Origin: Agrococcus baldri
GTDB taxonomy: Bacteria > Actinomycetota > Actinomycetes > Actinomycetales > Microbacteriaceae
NCBI GenBank assembly: GCA_007988785.1
Contig: BJUU01000009.1
Coordinates: forward strand, 54,318 to 118,317
Direction of reading: 5' to 3'
Length of the DNA stretch: 64,000 nt
Each line of letters opens with the position of its first letter. Positions within the stretch are counted from its first letter, which is position 1. Below are positions 20,211 to 28,454 of this stretch, one piece after another. The notes under the pieces are model-generated. The model was not told the DNA's origin, made no database searches, and saw only the letters and a program-made list of their open reading frames with translations. Made by a program: the position numbers and the translations under genes.

Positions 20211-21653
20211 TCAGGCCGGCTGCAGCTGGCGGGCCTTGGCGAGCTGGTCGGCCATGTGCTCGATCACGCGGACGACCTGCGACGAATAGCCGTACTCGTT
20301 GTCGTACCAGACGTAGAGCACCAGGTGGCGGCCGCTCGCGATGGTCGCGAGGCCGTCGACGATGCCGGCGCGGTTGTTGCCGACGAAGTCGGTGGAGACG
20401 ACCTCGGCGGAGTCGGTGAAGTCGATCTGCGCCCGCAGCTCGCTCGTCAGCGAGGTCGTGCGCAGCAGCTCGTTGACGGCGTCGCGGTCGACGGCCTGCT
20501 CGAGCGTCAGGTTGAGGATGGCCATCGACACGTCGGGGGTCGGCACGCGGATGGCGTTGCCGGTCAGCTTGCCCTCGAGCTCCGGCAGCGCCTTCGCGAC
20601 GGCCTTCGCGGCGCCGGTCTCGGTGAGCACCATGTTGAGCGCGGCCGAGCGGCCGCGGCGGGCGCCCTTGTGGAAGTTGTCGATCAGGTTCTGGTCGTTC
20701 GTGTACGAGTGCACCGTCTCGACGTGGCCGTGCTCGATGCCGTAGGCGTCGTTGACGACCTGCAGCACCGGCGTGATGGCGTTGGTCGTGCAGCTCGCGG
20801 CCGTGACGATGGTGTCCTCGGCGGCGATCGCCTCGTGGTTGACGCCGAAGACGATGTTCTTCAGCGGGCTCTTGCCCGGCGCGGTCAGCACCACGCGCTC
20901 GACACCGGGGCACTCGAGGTGCTGGGCGAGGCCCGCCTCGTCGCGCCAGCGGCCGGTGTTGTCGACCACGATCGCGCGCTGGATGCCGTACTCGGTGTAG
21001 TCGATCGTCGTCGGGTCGTCCGAGTAGATGACCTGGATGAGCGTGCCGTTGGCGAGGATCGTGTTCGCCTCGTGGTCGATGTCGATCGTGCCCTGGAAGG
21101 CGCCGTGCACCGAGTCGCGGCGCAGTAGGCTCGCGCGCTTCTCGAGATCCTCCTCGCCGCCCCGGCGCACGACGATCGCACGCAGGCGCAGGCCGAGGCC
21201 GCTGCCGGCGTGGCCGATGAGGATTCGCGCGAGCAGGCGGCCGATGCGGCCGAAGCCGTACAGCACGACGTCGGTGGGCTCGTCCTGCGACCACGAGGGC
21301 AGTGCGGCGAGCTGCTCGCGCACCCAGCCGTCGAAGCCCTCGGCGGGCGCGTCGACGAGGATGCGGCCCAGGTCGAGCGAGACGCCGCGCAGCTCGAGCT
21401 CGTCGGCGATGCGCAGCACCGCCATGGAGTCCTCGACCCGCAGCACGCGCTCGCCGACGCGACGCGCCCACTTGTGCGCCTTGAGGATGTCGATCGGCGA
21501 CTGGTTCACCAGCTTCTTGCCGTGCACGTGCGTGACGACGTCGCGCTCGCGATAGAGCCGGCCGATGATCGGCACGGCGAGCTCGGCAAGGGCGACGCGG
21601 TCGAGCCACGCCTGGTGGGCGCTGTCGACGGGCAGAGGTGATGCGGTGGGCAC
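20211..21653 (-). CDS. gap: Glyceraldehyde-3-phosphate dehydrogenase, long GapB-type
   Basis: 480 residues, about 140 longer than classical GAPDH. A ~125-residue helical N-terminal extension precedes the Rossmann motif GFGRIGR (133-139); the catalytic Cys288 is in ASCTTNAITP. This architecture matches corynebacterial GapB, which is associated with gluconeogenic, NADP-linked use. Whether that applies here is inferred. I chose GTG at 21653 over an in-frame ATG 33 bases upstream because TATCGT stands 6 bases before it and the resulting 480 residues match the family length. Monocistronic: own promoter, dyads upstream, strong hairpin downstream. Confidence 0.9.
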   Translation of the reverse strand: MPTASPLPVDSAHQAWLDRVALAELAVPIIGRLYRERDVVTHVHGKKLVNQSPIDILKAHKWARRVGERVLRVEDSMAVLRIADELELRGVSLDLGRILVDAPAEGFDGWVREQLAALPSWSQDEPTDVVLYGFGRIGRLLARILIGHAGSGLGLRLRAIVVRRGGEEDLEKRASLLRRDSVHGAFQGTIDIDHEANTILANGTLIQVIYSDDPTTIDYTEYGIQRAIVVDNTGRWRDEAGLAQHLECPGVERVVLTAPGKSPLKNIVFGVNHEAIAAEDTIVTAASCTTNAITPVLQVVNDAYGIEHGHVETVHSYTNDQNLIDNFHKGARRGRSAALNMVLTETGAAKAVAKALPELEGKLTGNAIRVPTPDVSMAILNLTLEQAVDRDAVNELLRTTSLTSELRAQIDFTDSAEVVSTDFVGNNRAGIVDGLATIASGRHLVLYVWYDNEYGYSSQVVRVIEHMADQLAKARQLQPA

Positions 21654-21659
21654 GTCTTC

Positions 21660-21665
21660 ACGATA
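21660..21665 (-). promoter_or_regulatory. Leaderless-type promoter of GAPDH
   Basis: TATCGT, then GAAGAC (6 bases), then GTG at 21653. The hexamer lies inside the longer alternative reading frame, an argument against the upstream ATG. Confidence 0.55.
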
Positions 21666-21700
21666 GGCAAGCGGATTCGTCCGCATCGGCCCACACGCAC

Positions 21701-21722
21701 GTCACGTTGGCCGCAACGTGAC
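21701..21722. promoter_or_regulatory. 8-bp dyad upstream of the GAPDH promoter (possible operator)
   Basis: GTCACGTT (21701-21708) and AACGTGAC (21715-21722) are perfect inverted arms with a 6-base centre, about 36 bases upstream of the -10. The geometry suits a dimeric regulator binding near -70 of GAPDH. The regulator is unknown. Confidence 0.5.
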
Positions 21723-21725
21723 AGT

Positions 21726-21751
21726 GGCGAAAGTTCAGACGAACTTTCGCC
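21726..21751 (-). terminator. 11-bp hairpin after the siderophore-interacting protein gene
   Basis: Arms GGCGAAAGTTC and GAACTTTCGCC are perfect, with the 4-base loop AGAC, beginning 8 bases after the reductase stop on the minus strand. It is probably its terminator, although no T-run follows. It lies next to the 8-bp dyad at 21701-21722. Confidence 0.6.
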
Positions 21752-21759
21752 GGCTCGGG

Positions 21760-22557
21760 TCAGGAGACGTAGGCCTTGCCGAGCTTCCAGTAGCCGGTGA
21801 AGGTGACGCGCTGCTTGTCCATGCCGCGGTCGCGCACCAGGTGCCGGCGCGTACCGGTCGCGAGCAGCTGCTCCCCCGCCGAGTAGGCGTAGCCCAGCTC
21901 GCTCGCGATGCTCAGGCCCCGCAGCTCCTCGAGCGCGGCGTCGCCCGCGCGAGCGCTGCCGCGCTCGATCCAGCGCACGTCGACGCGCTCGGGCGAGCGG
22001 AACTCCTGGATGTCGTCGCGGTGGCCGACCTCGATGAGCGCCACGCCGCGCGATGCCTCGTCGAGCGAGCCGCAGATGCCGGCGATCGCCGGCAGCGCCG
22101 ACTCGTCGCCCACCATGAGCACGTCGCCCTCGAGGCCGTCGTCGTTGTACAGCAGGCCCTCGTCGAGCAGCACGGCGCGCTCGCCGCGCTCGGCGCGCAG
22201 CGCCCAGGCGGCGCCGGGGCCGGGATCCTCGTGGCACACGAAGTCGATGTCGAGCTGGCCGTCGTCGAGGCGGAAGTCGCGCACCGTGTAGTTGCGGATC
22301 CACGGCCGCTGCGAGGAGCGCATCGCGAGGTACTGCGGGAACCAGGTCGAGGGGCTCTTCGGGATCCGCAGCGCGTCCTGCCCCTCGCGGCGCATGAAGA
22401 AGCGGAACCACTGGTCGTAGCCTTGCGGCGTCATCGCCGAGACCTCGTCGCCGCCGAGCGTGACCCGGCGGATGTGCGGCGAGACCTGCTGGTTCTCGAG
22501 CACCTCGAGCTCGATGAACTTCGGTGCGACCGCTGCGACGCGCTCGGGTCCCGCCAT
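21760..22557 (-). CDS. Siderophore-interacting protein (ViuB/SIP-type ferric-siderophore reductase)
   Basis: 265 residues. An FAD-binding beta-barrel with the RNYTVRDF motif is followed by a C-terminal NAD(P)H-domain-like half containing MVGDESALPAI. This is the SIP family, cytoplasmic flavoproteins that reduce iron in imported siderophores. The ATG at 22557 is preceded by GGAGG at 6 bases. The gene diverges from an MFS transporter across a DtxR/IdeR-like palindrome, indicating iron-repressed expression. The NRPS operon lies about 4.6 kb away and has no such box in its visible upstream region, so a joint siderophore role is only a possibility. Confidence 0.92.
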   Translation of the reverse strand: MAGPERVAAVAPKFIELEVLENQQVSPHIRRVTLGGDEVSAMTPQGYDQWFRFFMRREGQDALRIPKSPSTWFPQYLAMRSSQRPWIRNYTVRDFRLDDGQLDIDFVCHEDPGPGAAWALRAERGERAVLLDEGLLYNDDGLEGDVLMVGDESALPAIAGICGSLDEASRGVALIEVGHRDDIQEFRSPERVDVRWIERGSARAGDAALEELRGLSIASELGYAYSAGEQLLATGTRRHLVRDRGMDKQRVTFTGYWKLGKAYVS

Positions 22558-22586
22558 GTGGAGCCTCCGTGGGTACGTGGTGCGCC

Positions 22587-22610
22587 TCAGGTGAGGCAAG
22601 CCTTACCTGA
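22587..22610. promoter_or_regulatory. DtxR/IdeR-like iron box between SIP and MFS genes
   Basis: A 24-base near-perfect palindrome built from TCAGGTGAGGCA and AGCCTTACCTGA. Both strands carry good matches to the 19-base iron-box consensus TTAGGTTAGGCTAACCTAA (about 14-15 of 19), offset by 5 bases, which is what two overlapping DtxR/IdeR dimers would need. It covers the leader/promoter of the SIP gene and lies about 38 bases upstream of the MFS -10. Confidence 0.75.
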
Positions 22611-22647
22611 ACAATGTAGCAAGACCGGCGGCCCCACCGCATCCGCG

Positions 22648-22653
22648 TACGAT
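22648..22653 (+). promoter_or_regulatory. Putative -10 box of the MFS gene
   Basis: TACGAT 9 bases before the ATG at 22663. The spacing is slightly long for a leaderless start; a 1-3 base leader is predicted. Confidence 0.45.
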
Positions 22654-22662
22654 CGAGGCAGC

Positions 22663-23925
22663 ATGCAGCTCTCCTCCCCGCGACGGTTCCTCGCGCTCTT
22701 CACGCTCGCACTCGGCGGGTTCGGGATCGGCACCACCGAGTTCGCCACCATGGGCATCCTGCCGCTCGCGGGCACCGAGCTCGTGGCCGGCTTCGACGCC
22801 GACCCGGCCGGCGGCATCGCGCGCGCGGGCTGGATGATCACGGCCTACGCGCTCGGCGTGGTCGTCGGCGCCCCGCTCGTCTCGGTCTGGGCGGCGAGGA
22901 TGTCGCAGCGCACCCTGGTGCTGGTGCTCGTGACGGCGTTCACGATCGCGAACCTCGCGAGCGGTCTGATGCCGAGCTTCGAGCTCACCATCCTCGCCCG
23001 CTTCCTCTCCGGCATCCCGCACGGCGCCTACTTCGGCGTCGCGGCGCTGCTGGCGGCCCGCATCATGGGGCCCGGCAGGCAGGGCGCGGGCGTCGCGCTC
23101 GCGCTCTCGGGCCTCACGATCGCCAACATCATCGGCGTGCCGCTGGGCACCTGGCTGGGCCAGGTGGCGGGCTGGCGCTGGACGTATGTGGCGGTCGCCG
23201 TCGTCTTCCTGCTGACGCTCGTGCTCGCGTGGCTGGTGCTGCCGCATGTGCCCGGCAACCCGGCACGCAGCGCCCGGCGCGAGCTGCGCGCGTTCCGCAA
23301 GCCGCAGCTGTGGCTCATGATCGCGGTCGGCTGCATCGGCTTCGGCGGCTTCTTCGCCGTCTACTCCTACGCGGCCGAGATCGTCACGCGCGTCGGCGGC
23401 CTGCCGCCCTCGGCGATCGCCTGGCTGCTCGCCACCATCGGCGTCGGCATGACCGTCGGCAACGTGATCGGCGGCTGGGCGGCCGACCGCAGCATCCGCC
23501 GCACCATCATCATCGCCTTCCCGCTGCTGATCGCCTCGCTGGGCCTGTTCGCGCTGCTCGGCTGGCAGCCGGTCGCGATGTTCGTGCTCGCCTTCTTCAT
23601 CGGCGGCACCGGCTCGGTGCTCAACCCCACCATCCAGGCGCGCATCATGCGCATCGCCGGCGAGGCCGAGCTGCTGGGCGCCGCGACCAACCACGCCGCG
23701 TTCAACGTCGGCAACGCGCTCGGCGCGGCGCTCGGCGGTGCGGTGATCGCCGCCGGCCTCGGCTACCTCGCGCCCGCCTGGATCGGCGTCGGGCTCGCCG
23801 GCATCGGCTTCCTGCTGGCCCTGTGGAGCCTCGCGATCGACCGCGGCCCCGACACCGCCGCGCAGCACGTGGTGGTGACCGTGCTCGGCCCGACGACCGC
23901 CGGCATCGAGGTGGTCGACCGATGA
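22663..23925 (+). CDS. MFS transporter, DHA1 family (AraJ/YdhP-like)
   Basis: 420 residues with about 12 hydrophobic segments. The N-terminal GIGTTEFATMGILP motif is typical of the DHA1 sugar-efflux/chloramphenicol-resistance-like group, and the central loop WLVLPHVPG follows TM6. These are proton-driven exporters. Sharing an iron-box promoter region with the siderophore-interacting protein makes siderophore or metallophore efflux a reasonable hypothesis. Its stop overlaps clpS (ATGA), so clpS and DUF2017 can be read from the same transcript, which is an odd pairing. Confidence 0.85.
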   Translation: MQLSSPRRFLALFTLALGGFGIGTTEFATMGILPLAGTELVAGFDADPAGGIARAGWMITAYALGVVVGAPLVSVWAARMSQRTLVLVLVTAFTIANLASGLMPSFELTILARFLSGIPHGAYFGVAALLAARIMGPGRQGAGVALALSGLTIANIIGVPLGTWLGQVAGWRWTYVAVAVVFLLTLVLAWLVLPHVPGNPARSARRELRAFRKPQLWLMIAVGCIGFGGFFAVYSYAAEIVTRVGGLPPSAIAWLLATIGVGMTVGNVIGGWAADRSIRRTIIIAFPLLIASLGLFALLGWQPVAMFVLAFFIGGTGSVLNPTIQARIMRIAGEAELLGAATNHAAFNVGNALGAALGGAVIAAGLGYLAPAWIGVGLAGIGFLLALWSLAIDRGPDTAAQHVVVTVLGPTTAGIEVVDR

Positions 23926-24206
23926 CCGCCGACACGGCGGAGGTGCCGGAGCTCACGGCCACGAGCCTCGGCGGCGACTGGGCCACCATCCTCTGGGACG
24001 ACCCGGTGACGCTGCGCCCCTACGTCGTGCGGGTGCTGATGCGCCGCTTCGGCTACACCGCGTCGCGCGCCGACGAGCTCACCGCCCAGGCAGAGCGCGA
24101 GGGGCGGGCGGCGGTCGCGCACGGCTCCCGCGAGGAGCAGGAGATGCACGTCGCCGCGCTGCACGCCGACGGCCTGGTCGCCACGCTCGAGAAGGTGCCG
24201 GCGTGA
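23922..24206 (+). CDS. clpS: ClpS, ATP-dependent Clp protease adaptor
   Basis: 94 residues. ILWDDPVTLRPYVV (family consensus NDP...YV), RRFGYTASRADELT and REEQEMHVAALHADGL follow the ClpS fold. ClpS hands N-degron substrates to ClpA/ClpC. The Asp of WDDP corresponds to the conserved NDP substrate-binding turn. The ATG overlaps the MFS stop and the stop overlaps the DUF2017 start (GTGA). clpS-DUF2017 pairing is standard in actinobacteria. Confidence 0.92.
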   Translation: MTADTAEVPELTATSLGGDWATILWDDPVTLRPYVVRVLMRRFGYTASRADELTAQAEREGRAAVAHGSREEQEMHVAALHADGLVATLEKVPA

Positions 24207-24715
24207 AGGCCTGGCGGCGCGACGGCGACGGTGCGGCCTGCGCCATGCTGCCGGAGGAGGCCGACATGCTCGCCAACCTCGGCAGGCAGGTGCTGGGCTT
24301 GCACCGCGCCGTCATCGACCATCGCGCGGCAGCCGACGATCCCGTCATGGGCCGGCTCTACCCGAGCGCCTACGCGGCCGACGAGGACGCGGCCGAGTTC
24401 CGCCGACTCGCGTCGTCCGACATCGCCGCCGACCGCATCCGCACCATGGCCCGCATGGTCGCCGACCTCGAATCGGCGCTGCCCGCGGAGGGCGACGAGG
24501 CCGACGACGCCGAGCTGCTGATCGCGGTCGATGCCGAGGGTGCAGATGCGTGGCTGCGGTCGCTCGGCGAGGTGCGGCTGGTGCTGCACGTGCGCACGGG
24601 GCAGGACAGGGCAGAGCTCACGCCGGGTGTCACCGACGAGGACATCGCGCAGCTGCGCGACGTCGTCGACTGGCTCGGCTTCGCGCAGGGCACGCTGCTC
24701 GAGGCGCTCGAGTGA
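24203..24715 (+). CDS. DUF2017 family protein
   Basis: 170 residues, acidic and helical, matching the DUF2017 proteins that follow clpS in most actinobacteria (LPEEADMLANLGRQV near the start; RLASSDIAADRIRTMA in the middle). Function is unknown. The GTG start overlaps the clpS stop by 4 bases, implying coupled translation and possibly a link to Clp-dependent proteolysis. Confidence 0.85.
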   Translation: MKAWRRDGDGAACAMLPEEADMLANLGRQVLGLHRAVIDHRAAADDPVMGRLYPSAYAADEDAAEFRRLASSDIAADRIRTMARMVADLESALPAEGDEADDAELLIAVDAEGADAWLRSLGEVRLVLHVRTGQDRAELTPGVTDEDIAQLRDVVDWLGFAQGTLLEALE

Positions 24716-24760
24716 CCGCGACCGAATGACGCGAGCCGCCGGCAGTGGAAGAATCGCAGG

Positions 24761-25639
24761 ATGAGGTTCCTGTCGATCCAGTCGCACGTCGCCTACGGGC
24801 ACGTGGGCAACTCCGCCGCCGTCTTCCCGCTGCAGCGCATCGGGCACGAGGTGTGGCCCGTGCTCACCGTCAACTTCTCGAACCACACCGGCTACGGCGC
24901 CTGGGGCGGCCCGGCGATCGCGGCCGACGACGTGCGCGCCGTGGTGGCCGGCATCGAGGATCGCGGCGTGCTCGGCACGGTCGACGGCGTGCTCTCCGGC
25001 TACCTGGGCGGCGAGGAGATCGTCGACGTGGTGACGGATGCGGTGGCGCGCGTGAAGGCCGCGAACCCGGGTGCGACGTTCACGTGCGACCCGGTGATGG
25101 GCAACGCGAACTCCGGCTGCTTCGTGGCGCCCACGATCCCGCCGCTCATCCGCGAGCGGGTCGTGCCGGTCGCCGACATCATCACGCCGAACCAGTTCGA
25201 GCTGGGCTTCATGACCGAGACGGAGCCCGACACGCTCGAGACCACGCTCGACTCGGTCGACCGCGCTCGCGACCTCGGCCCGCGCACGGTGCTGGTGACG
25301 AGCGTGCTGCGGCCCGACCGGGAGCTGCTGCCCGACGGATCTGGCGGCACCACCGGCACAATCGAGATGCTCGCCGTCGACGACGCGGGGGCGTGGATCG
25401 TGCAGACGCCGCACCTGCCGATCAAGGCCAACGGCTCGGGCGACGTGACGAGCGCGCTGTTCACCGCGCACTACCGCGAGACCGGCTCGGCGGCGACGGC
25501 GCTCGAGCGCACCGCCTCGAGCGTGTTCGACCTGCTGCAGGTCACGATCGACTCGGGCGAGCGCGAGCTGCGCATCGTGCAGGCGCAGGATGCCTTCGCG
25601 AACCCGCGCATGCAGTTCGCGGCCCGCCAGGTGCGCTGA
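24761..25639 (+). CDS. pdxY: Pyridoxal kinase PdxY
   Basis: 292 residues of the ribokinase/PdxK family. It has the substrate loop HVGNSAAVFPLQRIG, NHTGYG and the anionic-hole motif IKANGSGDVTSALF with the catalytic Asp. It phosphorylates pyridoxal (and perhaps pyridoxine) with ATP in the PLP salvage route. The ATG at 24761 is preceded by GCAGG and, 6 bases upstream, by AAGAAT, a near-match to the leaderless -10 pattern. The stop codon shares one base with the start of the lipoprotein gene. Confidence 0.92.
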   Translation: MRFLSIQSHVAYGHVGNSAAVFPLQRIGHEVWPVLTVNFSNHTGYGAWGGPAIAADDVRAVVAGIEDRGVLGTVDGVLSGYLGGEEIVDVVTDAVARVKAANPGATFTCDPVMGNANSGCFVAPTIPPLIRERVVPVADIITPNQFELGFMTETEPDTLETTLDSVDRARDLGPRTVLVTSVLRPDRELLPDGSGGTTGTIEMLAVDDAGAWIVQTPHLPIKANGSGDVTSALFTAHYRETGSAATALERTASSVFDLLQVTIDSGERELRIVQAQDAFANPRMQFAARQVR

Positions 25640-26058
25640 TGCGCACCGCCGGCCTGCTCGCGCTGCCGGCGGTCGTGCTCATGCTCGCGCTCACGGGCTG
25701 CCAGGCGCCGCCTGCACAGGCCGAGCTCGAGCAGTCCGGCGATGTCTCCTACCTCGTCTCCCCTGCCGGCGTCTTCCCCTCGGGTTCGGACGCCGCCATG
25801 GCGGGAACGCTGGTCGCTGATCCAGGCGGATGCGTCGCACTCGTCCAGGATGACCGGCACCTCGGCGTCGTGTGGCCCGCGGGGACGCGGGTCGAGGGCG
25901 GCGAGGTGGCGCTCACCACCGGCGTCTCCCTGCCGCTGGATGAGGAGATGGCCGCCGATGCGCCGTGGTTGCACGGCGAGATCGTCGACGGCGTCGAGGG
26001 GACGCCAGAGGTCTGCGCGTTCCGGCAGTACTTCGTGGTCGCGCTGCCGGAGGGCTGA
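25639..26058 (+). CDS. Small lipoprotein of unknown function
   Basis: 139 residues. An N-terminal hydrophobic segment ends in ALTGC, a lipobox, so the mature protein would be lipid-anchored outside the membrane. The rest contains two Cys (GGCVALV and EVCAF) that could form a disulfide, and reads like a small beta-rich secreted domain. I do not recognise a named family. Starts in TGATG overlap with pdxY, hence translated from the same mRNA. Confidence 0.7.
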   Translation: MRTAGLLALPAVVLMLALTGCQAPPAQAELEQSGDVSYLVSPAGVFPSGSDAAMAGTLVADPGGCVALVQDDRHLGVVWPAGTRVEGGEVALTTGVSLPLDEEMAADAPWLHGEIVDGVEGTPEVCAFRQYFVVALPEG

Positions 26059-26263
26059 GCCGAATCGGTGACCTGCAGCTCGCCGAGCGCCAGGTGCGCT
26101 GAGGCCGCGGCCCCGTAGGTCGAGGAGGCCGCGGCCGTAGGCCGCTGCCGTCACGAGACCGCAGGTCAGGCGAGCCGCTCCTCCGATCTCGTGACGCGTG
26201 CGTGCTGCGCACGCGCGCTCCTCGATCTGCGGGCGCGTGCGCCTGCGGCGCGCGCCCCTCGAG
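26059..26263. repeat. Cluster of hairpins between convergent genes (REP-like, bidirectional terminator)
   Basis: This 205-base gap between the lipoprotein and der, which converge, has no gene. It holds GTCACGAGA (26150-26158) and TCTCGTGAC (26187-26195) as a perfect 9-bp inverted pair. The stem GCGTGCG/CGCACGC sits around 26196-26215, and GGGCGCG/CGCGCCC around 26230-26256. Motifs such as GGTCGAGGAG and CTCCTCGATCT repeat in both orientations. The pattern resembles dispersed palindromic repeats of Microbacteriaceae genomes and would end transcription from both sides. Confidence 0.6.
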
Positions 26264-27793
26264 CTACGTCCGGCGCGACCGCTTCTCCCGCACTCGCATG
26301 TTCACGACGATCGGGCTGCCCTCGAAGCCGTAGTCCTCGCGCAGGCGACGCTGGATGAAGCGGCGGTACTGCGGGTCGAGGAAGCCAGTCGTGAACAGCA
26401 CGAAGGTCGGCGGTCGCGTCGACGCCTGCGTCGCGAAGAGGATGCGCGGCTGCTTGCCGCCCCGCAGCGGGTGCGGGTGCGCGGCGATGAGCTCGGCGAT
26501 GAAGGCGTTGAGCTTGCCCGTGGGGATGCGGGTGTCCCACGAGTCGAGCGCCGTCTCGAGCGCCGGCACGAGCTTCTCCAGGTGCCTGCCGGTGCGGGCC
26601 GAGATGTTGACGCGCGGCGCCCAGTCGACGTGCGCCAGATCCTGCTCGATCTCGCGCTCGAGGTACCGGCGGCGCTCGTCGTCGAGCTGATCCCACTTGT
26701 TGAACGCCAGCACGAGCGCGCGACCCGACTCGAGCACCAGGTCGACGATGCGCACGTCCTGCTCGCTCAGCGGCTCGGTGACGTCGAGCAGCACGACGGC
26801 CACCTCGGCCTTCTCGAGCGCCGCCTGCGTGCGCAGCGTCGCGTAGAAGTCGGCGCCCTGCTGCAGGTGCACGCGGCGGCGGATGCCCGCCGTGTCGACG
26901 AAGCGCCAGACGCGCCCGCCGAGCTCGATCTGCTCGTCGACCGGGTCGCGGGTGGTGCCGGCGATCTCGTTGACGACCACGCGCTCCTCGCCGGCTGCCT
27001 TGTTGAGCAGGCTCGACTTGCCGACGTTCGGACGGCCGAGCAGCGCCACGCGGCGGGGCCCGCCGAGCTCCTCCTTCGCGACCGCCGAGATCTCGGGCAG
27101 CGCCTCCATGGCGAGGTCGAGCAGGTCGGCGACGCCGCGGCCGTGCACCGCCGAGACGGGGCGCGGCTCGCCGAGCCCCAGGCTCCACAGCGACGATGCC
27201 TCCATGTCGCGGCGCGTGTCGTCCGACTTGTTGGCGACCAGGATCACCGGCCGGTTCGACTGCCGCAGCATGCGCACGACGTGCTCGTCGGTCGAGGTGG
27301 GGCCGACGTTGACGTCGACGACGAACAGCACCGCGTCGGCGAGCTCGACGGCGATCTCGGCCTGCAGCGCGACCGAGCGGTCGATGCCGCGCGCGTCGGG
27401 CTCCCAGCCGCCGGTGTCGACGAGCGTGAAGCGCCGCCCGTTCCACTCCGCCTTGTAGGAGACGCGGTCGCGGGTGACGCCGGGCGTGTCCTCGACGACG
27501 GCCTCGCGGCGGCCCAGGATGCGGTTCACGAGCGCCGACTTGCCGACGTTCGGTCGGCCGACGATCGCGAGCACCGGCAGCGCCGGCATCACGCGGATCG
27601 CGTCGGGGCCCTCCTCGGCGAGCTCGAGCAGCGCGGCGTCCTCGTCGTCGAGCTCGTAGTCGCCGAGCCCGGCGCGCAGCGCGGCGACCCGCGCCTCGTC
27701 GGTCTCGTAGTCGACTTGCTCGACCGCCTCGGCCTCGCCGAGCTCGCTGTCGGTGTCGGTCCGCTCTGCGTCGGGGCCCTGGGTGTCAGTCAT
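26264..27793 (-). CDS. der: Der (EngA), double-domain ribosome assembly GTPase
   Basis: 509 residues. Two tandem G domains each have P-loop GRPNVGKS (about 79-86 and 252-259) and DTGG or DTAGI switch motifs, followed by the C-terminal KH-like domain ending in [14 protein letters not shown]. Der matures the 50S subunit. The first ~70 residues are a strongly acidic extension ([19 protein letters not shown]), typical of actinobacterial Der. The start overlaps the cmk stop by 8 bases, so it is the last gene of the parA-to-der operon. Confidence 0.97.
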   Translation of the reverse strand: MTDTQGPDAERTDTDSELGEAEAVEQVDYETDEARVAALRAGLGDYELDDEDAALLELAEEGPDAIRVMPALPVLAIVGRPNVGKSALVNRILGRREAVVEDTPGVTRDRVSYKAEWNGRRFTLVDTGGWEPDARGIDRSVALQAEIAVELADAVLFVVDVNVGPTSTDEHVVRMLRQSNRPVILVANKSDDTRRDMEASSLWSLGLGEPRPVSAVHGRGVADLLDLAMEALPEISAVAKEELGGPRRVALLGRPNVGKSSLLNKAAGEERVVVNEIAGTTRDPVDEQIELGGRVWRFVDTAGIRRRVHLQQGADFYATLRTQAALEKAEVAVVLLDVTEPLSEQDVRIVDLVLESGRALVLAFNKWDQLDDERRRYLEREIEQDLAHVDWAPRVNISARTGRHLEKLVPALETALDSWDTRIPTGKLNAFIAELIAAHPHPLRGGKQPRILFATQASTRPPTFVLFTTGFLDPQYRRFIQRRLREDYGFEGSPIVVNMRVREKRSRRT

Positions 27794-28454
27794 GCTGCTC
27801 CTCGCTCGCGAGCCGGACGATCGCGTCGACCGTCTCGTCGAAGGTGAGATGGGTGGAGTCGACGACCGTCACGCCGTCGGCGGCGTTGAGGAAGTCGACC
27901 ACTCGGGAATCGGAGGCGTCGCGCGCCGCGAGGCTCGCGCCCACCTGGAACTCGTCGCCGCCCACGTCGCCGAAGCGGCGGCGGATGCGCACGGCCTCGT
28001 CGGCGGTCAGGAGCACGCGCACGTCGGCGTCGGGCGCCACGACGGTGGTGATGTCGCGCCCCTCGGCGACGATGCCGGGCCGGGCGTCGGCGATGATGGC
28101 GCGGAAGCGCACATTGACGGCCTCGCGCGCGGCCATCGTGCGGGCGACGCCCGAGACGGCGCCGGAGACCCGCTCGGTGCGGATCGCCTCGGTGACGTCG
28201 TGCCCCTCGATCACCACCCGCTGCCCTGCCGCGTCGACCGTGAGCTCGAGCGAGTCGAGCGCGCCCAGGCTGCCGCGCACCGTCGCCTCGTCGTCGGTGT
28301 CGCCGCCGCGCTCGAGGATGAGCCAGGCGAGCGCCCGATAGGCGGCGCCGGTGTCGAGGAACTGGAAGCCGAGCGCACGCGCGACGGCGCGCGCGACCGA
28401 CGACTTGCCGCTGCCGGCCGGACCGTCGATCGCGATCACGCGCGCGCCGCTCAT
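27786..28454 (-). CDS. cmk: Cytidylate kinase
   Basis: 222 residues. P-loop GPAGSGKSS (10-18) opens the protein; [10 protein letters not shown] and [12 protein letters not shown] are the CMP-binding motifs of bacterial Cmk. It phosphorylates CMP/dCMP. The ATG at 28454 overlaps the tyrA stop (ATGA), fixing the start within a longer open frame. Confidence 0.96.
   Translation of the reverse strand: MSGARVIAIDGPAGSGKSSVARAVARALGFQFLDTGAAYRALAWLILERGGDTDDEATVRGSLGALDSLELTVDAAGQRVVIEGHDVTEAIRTERVSGAVSGVARTMAAREAVNVRFRAIIADARPGIVAEGRDITTVVAPDADVRVLLTADEAVRIRRRFGDVGGDEFQVGASLAARDASDSRVVDFLNAADGVTVVDSTHLTFDETVDAIVRLASEEQHD

Noticed and set aside
22648..22653. MFS gene counted as leaderless
   Set aside because: The gap from TACGAT to ATG is 9 bases, longer than the 6-7 seen elsewhere, so a very short leader is more likely.
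22603..23868. 421-codon minus-strand frame opposite the MFS gene
   Set aside because: Shadow of the MFS frame: Arg/Glu/His/Ala-rich, no domain, and it would read through the MFS promoter and iron box.
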